The position numbers were made by a program, and so were the translations under genes. Shown here piece after piece: positions 33,855 through 38,709 of a DNA stretch of 39,607 nucleotides. The notes under the pieces are model-generated. The model saw only the letters and a list, made by a program, of their open reading frames with translations, was not told the DNA's origin and ran no database searches. Source of the stretch: Candidatus Saccharibacteria bacterium UBA5152 (GTDB lineage: Bacteria > Patescibacteriota > Saccharimonadia > Saccharimonadales > UBA4665); contig DHXQ01000012.1 in NCBI GenBank assembly GCA_002413755.1, positions 8,970-48,576 of the forward strand, in the 5' to 3' direction. Within the stretch, counting starts at the first letter, position 1; each line of letters starts with the position of its first letter.

Positions 33855-34271
33855 ATGAAAAAGTTAATTCTTGTCGTACTCGCTGTCCTGGGGATAACCT
33901 TCACCACGGCGTTGCCCGCCTATGCGGCGACGACCGCACCCATTCCCTGCCAGCCTGGTAATACTGCCTGCTCGGTCGGTTCTCGCCCCGATCCGGCGAC
34001 ACTCGGCAAAGATTGTACTGTGGACAAGTGCGACATCATCAATCTCTACGTCGATCCATTTATCAAGTTCCTGACCATCATCGTGGGCATCGTCGTCACT
34101 ATCGCCATTATCATCGGCGGCATCCAGTACTCGATGTCGGCTGGTGACCCGCAAAAAGCTGCCACTGCCAAGGGCCATATTCGGGCGGCAATCATTGCTC
34201 TCGTTGCCTACTTCTTACTGTATGCGTTTATTAAATTTCTCACCCCGGGAACGGGACTTGGACAAGGATAA
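33855..34271 (+). CDS. VirB2/TrbC-like pilin protein 1
   Basis: A 138-residue protein: signal peptide (MKKLILVVLAVLGITFTTALPAYA, cleavage after AYA), a short Cys-containing mature N-terminus (four Cys, perhaps two disulphides), and two TM helices (about 70-93 and 113-130). The loop between helices reads SAGDPQKAATAKGHIRAAI, a (S)xGDPxxATAKG motif shared with the next genes. This layout is that of VirB2-type pilins of T4SS. First of six tandem genes; AAGGA in its last codons serves the next gene. Confidence 0.8.
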   Translation: MKKLILVVLAVLGITFTTALPAYAATTAPIPCQPGNTACSVGSRPDPATLGKDCTVDKCDIINLYVDPFIKFLTIIVGIVVTIAIIIGGIQYSMSAGDPQKAATAKGHIRAAIIALVAYFLLYAFIKFLTPGTGLGQG

Positions 34272-34274
34272 TAT

Positions 34275-34676
34275 ATGATCACGACAATCATGCAACAATT
34301 TGCTACCGGCGCCGGCTGTACCGAGCCGACTTTCTTCGGGTTGCACACCTGGTACCATTACCTCCCGCAAGAAAAGCCGGCTGATGGCTGTGGAGTTATC
34401 TTCGAACTACTCACCAAGGATAAGCCGCAACAATTTACCGGTCTGGACATCGCGCTTGTCGGGTTGGCTGTCATCGACGATTTACTCATAATTGCCGGTC
34501 TAGTGACTGTCGGCTTCATTATTTATGGCGGGATTAGTTACATGACCAGTCAGGGCGACCCGCAAGCTACCGCCAAGGCTCAGGGTACTGTCCAGAATGC
34601 GCTCATCGGCCTGGTGATTAGTATTATTGCGATCGCTGTTGTCCGCTTCCTGGGTAATAAGTTAGGACAGGTATGA
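34275..34676 (+). CDS. VirB2-like pilin protein 2 (no signal peptide)
   Basis: A 133-residue protein lacking a cleavable signal. It has a polar, Cys-containing N-terminal region of about 55 residues and two TM helices (LALIDDLLII-type stretch about 58-86 and NALIGLVISIIAIAVVRFL about 108-128). The inter-helix loop is TSQGDPQATAKAQGTVQ, the same motif as its neighbours. Shine-Dalgarno AAGGA lies 6 nt before the ATG. Its stop overlaps the next start (ATGA). It may be a minor pilin or channel-forming paralogue. Confidence 0.75.
   Translation: MITTIMQQFATGAGCTEPTFFGLHTWYHYLPQEKPADGCGVIFELLTKDKPQQFTGLDIALVGLAVIDDLLIIAGLVTVGFIIYGGISYMTSQGDPQATAKAQGTVQNALIGLVISIIAIAVVRFLGNKLGQV
34551..34579 (+). 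repeat. 29-bp exact direct repeat, copy 1 (pilin loop)
   Basis: The stretch 34551-34579 is identical to 34844-34872 in the next gene. It encodes the QGDPQATAKA loop in both. Exact identity, including synonymous positions, suggests recent duplication or gene conversion. Confidence 0.85.
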
Positions 34677-34960
34677 ACCAGCTAGTATCTCAGTTTGCCG
34701 CCGTCAAGATCGATATCAGCCCACTACCCAATGTCGTGGCCGATAAGCCTGAGGTTACGGCTGTTCTAGCGGTGGTATTCACGCTGATTGGTGCGATCTG
34801 TTTGTTGATGGTGACCATCGGCGGCTTCCGCTATGTCGCCTCGCAGGGCGACCCGCAAGCTACCGCCAAGGCAAAAGGCACGATTATATATGCCCTGATC
34901 GGCTTGGTCGTATCTATTAGCGCGGTCACTATCGTAACTTTCGTACTGGGAAAGGTGTAA
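34673..34960 (+). CDS. VirB2-like pilin protein 3 (short)
   Basis: A 95-residue protein, the shortest of the series. It has no signal peptide, an N-terminal polar stretch of about 27 residues, and two TM helices (about 28-53 and 74-93) flanking the ASQGDPQATAKAKGT loop. ATG overlaps the previous stop by 4 nt; AGGA precedes it by 5 nt. The loop DNA is an exact copy of that in the upstream gene. It is likely a membrane-embedded paralogue of the pilin family. Confidence 0.72.
   Translation: MNQLVSQFAAVKIDISPLPNVVADKPEVTAVLAVVFTLIGAICLLMVTIGGFRYVASQGDPQATAKAKGTIIYALIGLVVSISAVTIVTFVLGKV
34844..34872 (+). repeat. 29-bp exact direct repeat, copy 2 (pilin loop)
   Basis: Second copy of the sequence at 34551-34579, 293 bp downstream and in the same reading position of the neighbouring paralogue. 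Confidence 0.85.
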
Positions 34961-34965
34961 TACCT

Positions 34966-35373
34966 ATGAAGAAATGGGCGCAGCGACTACTTATAACCCT
35001 CGGACTCGGGCTGACGCTCGCAGTCTCATCCGGCACTGCCTATGCCGCTACTCTGCCGACTGATCCGTTCGACGGAATACCATGCACCGACAAGCAGGTT
35101 GCCAAATCGACCGTCTGTCAGACGTCAAATAAGGGCACAGACCCGCTGTCGACTACGGGCGGTGTCATTCACCAGGTGACGCAGCTAGTAGCCATCATCG
35201 CTGGTTCCGTGGCTGTTATTGTCATCGTCGTAGCCGGTATCTCATATATTAGCGCCAACGGTGATGCGGAGAAGATAAAGAAGTCAAAAAATGCCATTAT
35301 CTATTCCCTGGTCGGGCTGATTGTGATCATAGTTGGCCAGGCCCTTATAAACTTTGTAATCAGTAAGGTGTAA
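34966..35373 (+). CDS. VirB2-like pilin protein 4
   Basis: A 135-residue protein: signal peptide (RLLITLGLGLTLAVSSGTAYA, cleavage after AYA), a mature N-terminal segment with two Cys (IPCTDKQVAKSTVCQ), and two TM helices (about 70-93 and 112-133). The inter-helix loop SANGDAEKIKKSKNAII is a variant of the family motif. The last codons (AAGGTG before TAA) form the Shine-Dalgarno of the next gene. The order signal, Cys pair, TM, basic loop, TM fits VirB2-type pilins. Confidence 0.78.
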   Translation: MKKWAQRLLITLGLGLTLAVSSGTAYAATLPTDPFDGIPCTDKQVAKSTVCQTSNKGTDPLSTTGGVIHQVTQLVAIIAGSVAVIVIVVAGISYISANGDAEKIKKSKNAIIYSLVGLIVIIVGQALINFVISKV

Positions 35374-35376
35374 CAT

Positions 35377-35769
35377 ATGAAAAAATATATAACTGGAATC
35401 CTCATTGCCCTCAGCCTCGTTGTCGGACTCGTTGCCTATAGCGCGCCTGCCTACGCTGCCAGTCCTATCGATCCCGCTAAGACTGCAGTTTGTGATGGCG
35501 TCAGCGGTCAAACTGGCGGCAGCTGCGGCAAGGGCTCTTCTGTCGACCTCGCTACCATTATTAAGGCTATCCTCACCGTCCTGAGTATAGTTGCCGGACT
35601 GTTAAGCGTCATTATGATTGTCGTTGCGGGATTCAAATATACAACCTCACGCGGTGAAGCCGCCGCCATTGGTAGCGCCAAGAACACACTTACCTACGCC
35701 ATCGTTGGTCTGGTTGTTGTGGTGATGGCCCAATTTATCGTCCGTTTCGTACTGACCAGCGTAAAATAG
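35377..35769 (+). CDS. VirB2-like pilin protein 5
   Basis: A 130-residue protein: signal peptide ending APAYA, a mature N-terminus with two Cys (AVCDGVSGQTGGSC), and two TM helices (about 63-86 and 106-127). The loop is TTSRGEAAAIGSAKNTL. The closing VVVMAQFIVRFVLTSVK is nearly the same as the end of pilin 6 (VVALAQFIVRFVLTN), so 5 and 6 are the closest pair. AAGG lies 8 nt before the ATG. Confidence 0.78.
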   Translation: MKKYITGILIALSLVVGLVAYSAPAYAASPIDPAKTAVCDGVSGQTGGSCGKGSSVDLATIIKAILTVLSIVAGLLSVIMIVVAGFKYTTSRGEAAAIGSAKNTLTYAIVGLVVVVMAQFIVRFVLTSVK

Positions 35770-35775
35770 TTATGC

Positions 35776-35805
35776 TTGCGTTAACAGCGATAAATGTGAT
35801 ATAAA
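35776..35805 (+). promoter_or_regulatory. Promoter of pilin 6: TTGCGT-N18-TATAAA with extended TG
   Basis: -35 TTGCGT (35776-35781), 18-bp spacer ending TGA, -10 TATAAA (35800-35805). It gives a leader of about 28 nt containing AAAGG, 8 nt before the ATG at 35840. It isolates pilin 6 from the five genes upstream. Confidence 0.55.
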
Positions 35806-35839
35806 TGAAGTGAAATTGACATATAAGAAAGGTAATAAA

Positions 35840-36289
35840 ATGTTTACAAAATTAAAACGAATCATTCTGACTGCTGCTGCAATACTCGCTCTAGGTGCCC
35901 CAGCATTGGTTCCAGCCGCTGTATACGCTGATACAAATACCCCAGCTACTGGAACTGACACTATCAAAGAAGGCGTCAACTGTGGTGCCGAGCTTAAACT
36001 CGATACTTCAACTGGTTGTGGTGCTGGTGTGGACACTGGTACTTCATCGCTTCAGAAACTGATTACTAACATCATTAACATCTTCTCTGTCATCGTAGGC
36101 GTCATCGCCGTCATCATGATCATCGTCGGCGGTCTGAAGTACATTACCTCTGGTGGTGAGTCCAGCAACGTGTCGGGCGCTAAGAATACAATCATTTACG
36201 CTATCGTCGGCCTGATCGTCGTGGCTCTGGCGCAATTCATTGTCCGCTTCGTGCTTACGAACACCAACAATGCTACTAACGGCGCGTAA
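35840..36289 (+). CDS. VirB2-like pilin protein 6, probable major pilin
   Basis: A 149-residue protein: signal peptide (KLKRIILTAAAILALGAPALVPAAVYA), a mature N-terminus with two Cys (VNCGAELKLDTSTGC), and two TM helices (about 75-99 and 118-140). The loop reads TSGGESSNVSGAKNTII and the tail TNTNNATNGA is polar. ATG at 35840 is chosen over 35810 for its Shine-Dalgarno and signal peptide. It alone in the series has its own promoter, Shine-Dalgarno leader and rho-independent terminator, as expected for the most abundant subunit; that role is inference. Confidence 0.8.
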   Translation: MFTKLKRIILTAAAILALGAPALVPAAVYADTNTPATGTDTIKEGVNCGAELKLDTSTGCGAGVDTGTSSLQKLITNIINIFSVIVGVIAVIMIIVGGLKYITSGGESSNVSGAKNTIIYAIVGLIVVALAQFIVRFVLTNTNNATNGA

Positions 36290-36315
36290 GTAATTTACTT
36301 CACCCGTCCAATAAG

Positions 36316-36344
36316 ATACCCGCTCACACGAGCGGGTATTTTTT
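36316..36344 (+). terminator. Rho-independent terminator after pilin 6
   Basis: Stem ATACCCGCT/AGCGGGTAT (36316-36324 and 36331-36339), short loop, then a run of six T. It lies 26 nt after the pilin stop. Confidence 0.9.
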
Positions 36345-36364
36345 AGTACCGGTAGCAACCATAA

Positions 36365-36394
36365 AAATATCCGCACCATGAGGTGCGGATATTT
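36365..36394 (-). terminator. Terminator hairpin after hsp20
   Basis: A perfect 13-bp stem (36365-36377 with 36382-36394) with an ATGA loop and A/T-rich flanks. On the minus strand it ends in T-rich sequence, so it serves the leftward hsp20 gene; it may act in both directions. Confidence 0.8.
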
Positions 36395-36436
36395 AGAATC
36401 ACCTGATTGCTTGGTTTGTAGGCCCGACCTCTAGGG

Positions 36437-36928
36437 TTAGAGGATCTGGATCTTCTTGACGGTGTCTTGTTTGACCTTGCCGAAGCTAATGGTCAGGACG
36501 CCGTCTTTGAGGACGGCTTCAATCTCTTCTTCTTTGACGGGCACGGGCAGTGCGATACTGCGGGAGAATTCACCCCAGTAACATTCCTGCAGGAAGTAGT
36601 TCTCAACATCATCTTCGTTACCAGCGGACAGTGTGCCGCGGATAGTGAGAGTATTGTCTGAGATACTAACATCCAGGTCGTGCTTGTTGACGCCGGCGGT
36701 GCGGGCCTTGACGACCAGCTTCTCGCGGGTTTCGTAGACGTCGACGGCTAATTGGCCTGGTACGCTCTCTTCCTCGTCCCACTCGTCGGCTGGTGCGCTG
36801 GGCTGCTGCTGTGGTTGTCCACCACTCTGTTGGCGTGGGGCATCACCTAAGTCATCGTCGCCCAAGAAGGCGGCGGTTAATTCATCTTCTTCCATGAGTA
36901 GATCGTCGTCGCGTGATCGTCGCGGCAT
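36437..36928 (-). CDS. Small heat-shock protein (Hsp20/alpha-crystallin)
   Basis: A 163-residue protein. Residues 1-55 are acidic and Gln/Pro-rich (DDDLLMEEDELTAAFLGDDD; QPQQQPSAP). An alpha-crystallin domain (about 58-155) follows, with LAVDVYETREKLVVKARTAGV, VSISDNTLTIRGT, YFLQECYWGEFSRSIALP and the closing LKDGVLTISFGK (the usual A-x-x-x-n-GvL motif). The C-terminal IQIL serves as the I-x-I/V oligomer contact. It is an ATP-independent holdase. GGAGG lies 9 nt before the ATG. No CIRCE element is found upstream; a small inverted repeat GGGAC/GTCCC at 36956-36971 lies next to a TATAAC -10. Confidence 0.9.
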   Translation of the reverse strand: MPRRSRDDDLLMEEDELTAAFLGDDDLGDAPRQQSGGQPQQQPSAPADEWDEEESVPGQLAVDVYETREKLVVKARTAGVNKHDLDVSISDNTLTIRGTLSAGNEDDVENYFLQECYWGEFSRSIALPVPVKEEEIEAVLKDGVLTISFGKVKQDTVKKIQIL

Positions 36929-36955
36929 AGTGGTATCCTCCGAATTGTTATAAAT

Positions 36956-36971
36956 GGGACGGGTCTGTCCC
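36956..36971 (-). promoter_or_regulatory. Small inverted repeat upstream of hsp20
   Basis: GGGAC (36956-36960) and GTCCC (36967-36971) flank 6 bp, in the spacer of the likely hsp20 promoter (minus-strand TATAAC just downstream, about 36947-36952). It could be an operator; the arms are short. Confidence 0.2.
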
Positions 36972-37057
36972 CTGTTGTCCAGATTGGCAAATTATTCCAT
37001 TTCTGGAAGTGTCGAGATTTTTGTGTTATTAAAAGTATAGCTTGTATACATTACAGC

Positions 37058-37086
37058 TTGCAACAAGATATATCAGCATTTACAAC
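37058..37086 (+). promoter_or_regulatory. comFC promoter TTGCAA-N17-TACAAC
   Basis: -35 TTGCAA (37058-37063), 17-bp spacer, -10 TACAAC (37081-37086). Predicted leader to the ATG at 37104 is about 11 nt, with no clear Shine-Dalgarno. Confidence 0.45.
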
Positions 37087-37103
37087 ACTTTAATCACAAC
37101 AGT

Positions 37104-37784
37104 ATGATTCTCGACTCACTATTAGCAGTCCTCGCCCCGCACGAATGCCTTGGCTGTAACACCGAGGGACGCCTCGTGTGTACCACTTGCCGGGCTAGTC
37201 TGGCCGTTCCTGACAAACGTTGTTATAAATGTCACGAACCGGGTCGCAGCATGGCCACCTGTGCTGTCTGCCGCCCCAATTCCCCACTTACCTCCGTCCA
37301 AGCCGCTACTCGCTATACAGGGGTCGGTAAGGAGTTAATCCACAAACTGAAGTTCGGCCGCGCCCGGTCGGCGGCCAGCGAAATCGCTGACATGATAGCC
37401 GACCGGCTCGGCCTCGACAGCCGCATGAGTGCCTACCGCGACATCATCATCGTGCATGCCCCCACGGCGACGAGCCGCGTGCGTACGCGTGGTTACGACC
37501 AGTCGCGGCTCGTCGCCCGGGCCCTCGCGGTGCGCTCCGGGATTCCTTACCACCCCGTGCTGATGCGGGCTGGTCAAAACAAGCAGGTCGGCTCCGACAA
37601 GGCGCAGCGCAAAACCCAAATGCTCAGCGCCTATTATCCAGTCTCCCTGCGCCGTATCCGCGGCGCGCACGTTCTATTGGTCGATGACGTCTGTACTACC
37701 GGTTCCACCCTCGAAGCGGCCGCCAGTGTCCTAATACGGGCGGGAGCTGCCCGGGTGGACGGGATCGTGTTTGCTAAGGCGTAA
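37104..37784 (+). CDS. comFC: ComFC-like phosphoribosyltransferase-fold protein
   Basis: A 226-residue protein. An N-terminal zinc-finger-like part has four CxxC-type pairs (CLGC, CTTC, CYKC, CAVC; residues 15-55). A type I phosphoribosyltransferase domain follows with KFGRARSAASEIADMI, TATSRVRTRGYDQSRLVA and the PRPP loop VLLVDDVCTTGSTLEAAA (about 190-207). This is the ComFC/GntX pattern; in competent bacteria ComFC is needed for DNA uptake or integration of single strands. It stands alone, divergent from hsp20. It suggests natural transformation capacity but does not prove it. Confidence 0.88.
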   Translation: MILDSLLAVLAPHECLGCNTEGRLVCTTCRASLAVPDKRCYKCHEPGRSMATCAVCRPNSPLTSVQAATRYTGVGKELIHKLKFGRARSAASEIADMIADRLGLDSRMSAYRDIIIVHAPTATSRVRTRGYDQSRLVARALAVRSGIPYHPVLMRAGQNKQVGSDKAQRKTQMLSAYYPVSLRRIRGAHVLLVDDVCTTGSTLEAAASVLIRAGAARVDGIVFAKA

Positions 37785-37819
37785 CTATCGGCATCTCGTT
37801 TTGCTCAACCATAACAATA

Positions 37820-37848
37820 TTGACAAAAAGCATAAGTACTGCTATTAT
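37820..37848 (+). promoter_or_regulatory. Consensus promoter TTGACA-N17-TATTAT
   Basis: -35 TTGACA (37820-37825), 17-bp spacer and -10 TATTAT (37843-37848). Spacer contains AGCATAAGT and an AGCA...TGCT inverted repeat, as in the promoter at 30697-30732. Leader to the ATG at 37889 is about 34 nt. Confidence 0.65.
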
Positions 37849-37888
37849 GAAACAGTTATATCAAAAACTAAAGAGAACAAAGATAAAC

Positions 37889-38248
37889 ATGAGTAATACA
37901 ATATTAGACCCAACTATCGTCGATCCAACTAAACTGTCGCCGCGTGGACCCCGCGTTGTCACTGCTTTGAGAGCAATTTTTGGCAAAGTCGTTGATAGTG
38001 CTGCCGCAGGGCATATGGAAGTTGCGCAACGTGACGCGGCCGGCTGGGTCGACCCCTCTACAGTCTCGGCTGCAAGCCTTAGACCGGCTCCCGCGCCGGC
38101 ATTCGATGTGATTTCTGAAGAGCACAGCGGTGTTGCCGTGGCTGCTCCAGACACTGCGGGCGGCCAGCCGCCTCAGATCGCCGCTGGCGAAGCCCCGGCG
38201 CAGCCGGCTCCGTCGCCTATTGACCTGGCGCCGCACAATCCGGCATAG
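37889..38248 (+). CDS. Unrecognised Ala/Pro-rich 119-residue protein
   Basis: No family is recognised. From ATG at 37889 the protein starts MSNTILDPTIVDPTKLSPRG. It has a short helix-like part (VVTALRAIFGKVVDSAAAGHMEVAQRD) and then an Ala/Pro/Gln-rich, probably disordered C-terminal half (APAPAF, GEAPAQPAPSP). There is no signal peptide or TM. The start is set by the promoter: an in-frame TTG at 37820 lies inside the -35. A consensus promoter and a strong terminator frame it as a single-gene unit, supporting a real expressed gene. Confidence 0.6.
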   Translation: MSNTILDPTIVDPTKLSPRGPRVVTALRAIFGKVVDSAAAGHMEVAQRDAAGWVDPSTVSAASLRPAPAPAFDVISEEHSGVAVAAPDTAGGQPPQIAAGEAPAQPAPSPIDLAPHNPA

Positions 38249-38266
38249 CCTAGCCCGCTCTATATA

Positions 38267-38297
38267 AAAAGACCCACTTTGCGGTGGGTCTTTTTTT
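38267..38297. terminator. Bidirectional rho-independent terminator
   Basis: Stem AAAAGACCCAC (38267-38277) with GTGGGTCTTTT (38284-38294), loop TTTGCG, T-run to 38297 on the plus strand and T-rich flank on the minus strand. It ends the Ala/Pro-rich gene and, leftward, could end any transcript from the adjacent tRNA-like region. Confidence 0.88.
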
Positions 38298-38314
38298 GGC
38301 GGAGAGGGAGGGAT
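38288..38314 (-). repeat. Duplicate of the tRNA-Ser 3' end and terminator start, copy 1
   Basis: 27 bp matching 38445-38471 with one mismatch. Read on the minus strand it is the 3' half of the T-stem, the acceptor 3' strand, discriminator G and CCA of tRNA-Ser, plus the start of the following terminator. The rest of a tRNA is not present at this copy. Confidence 0.8.
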
Positions 38315-38411
38315 AGCGCACGTTAATCCAGCCGCCCGCTACGCTGGGGGCTGTGACTTACGACCGAACCCTCCGTTCGCTTCGCTCACTTTTCGGGTTC
38401 AAATCCCTCCC
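38297..38411 (-). other. Structured tRNA-like region between terminator and tRNA-Ser
   Basis: GGGAGGGAT (38306-38314) pairs perfectly with ATCCCTCCC (38403-38411). Inside are GAACCC/GGGTTC (38366-38371 and 38395-38400) and CCAGC/GCTGG (38328-38332 and 38343-38347). On the minus strand the element ends in the tRNA acceptor sequence and CCA and is followed by a terminator. No anticodon arm or proper T-loop can be built, so it is a tRNA relic or a small structured RNA rather than a tRNA. Confidence 0.3.
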
Positions 38412-38416
38412 AACAA

Positions 38417-38446
38417 GAAAAAACAGCCTACCTTGCGGCAGACTGT
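38417..38446 (-). terminator. Terminator of tRNA-Ser
   Basis: Minus strand: 10-bp stem (38437-38446 with 38423-38432, two G-T pairs), GCAA tetraloop, then six T. It begins 8 nt after the tRNA CCA end. Confidence 0.82.
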
Positions 38447-38471
38447 CTTTTCTTGGCGGAGAGGGAGGGAT
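38445..38471 (-). repeat. Duplicate of the tRNA-Ser 3' end and terminator start, copy 2 (in the intact tRNA)
   Basis: Second copy of the 27-bp repeat at 38288-38314, offset 157 bp; it includes the true 3' end of tRNA-Ser. Confidence 0.8.
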
Positions 38472-38546
38472 TCGAACCCTCGCTGGAACTTGCGCCCCAC
38501 TAATGATTTAGCAAACCATCCCCTTCAGCCACTTGGGTACCTCTCC
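38454..38546 (-). tRNA. tRNA-Ser (anticodon GCU)
   Basis: 93 nt including an encoded CCA (38454-38456 on the plus strand reads TGG). The acceptor stem GGAGAGG/CCTCTCC is perfect, with discriminator G. The anticodon loop TTGCTAA carries GCT, closed by ATGGT/ATCAT. A long variable arm of the serine type follows. The T-arm reads GAGGGTTCGAATCCCTC. It reads AGC/AGU codons. Confidence 0.95.
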
Positions 38547-38655
38547 GTATCCGTATTGTATGTAGTGGCAACGAAATGTATTTTAACAGATAACGGAGAA
38601 GAAAGTAAGACTCGGTCATAATTTACGTGACGGCGGCTTCGCATCGACTGCAAAA

Positions 38656-38684
38656 TTGTAAAAATAGCAATTGCATGATAAGGT
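38656..38684 (+). promoter_or_regulatory. Weak candidate promoter TTGTAA-N17-TAAGGT with TG extension
   Basis: -35 TTGTAA (38656-38661), 17-bp spacer ending TGA, -10 TAAGGT (38679-38684). The spacer includes the palindrome GCAATTGC. It would give a leader of about 19 nt to the ATG at 38710. Confidence 0.3.
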
Positions 38685-38709
38685 ACCACTGTTAAACGAT
38701 ACAAATATC

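Noticed and set aside
36929..37103. CIRCE or HAIR heat-shock operator upstream of hsp20
   Set aside because: Neither TTAGCACTC-N9-GAGTGCTAA nor CTTGAGT-N7-ACTCAAG is present; only a short GGGAC/GTCCC repeat is seen.
38306..38411. A second complete tRNA
   Set aside because: No anticodon arm or standard T-loop can be formed with the acceptor-like ends; only the 3' end is shared with tRNA-Ser.
38433..38621. Plus-strand 62-residue reading frame with GRDSNPRW-like sequence
   Set aside because: It is the antisense translation of tRNA-Ser(GCU), a well-known false protein; the tRNA folds completely on the minus strand.
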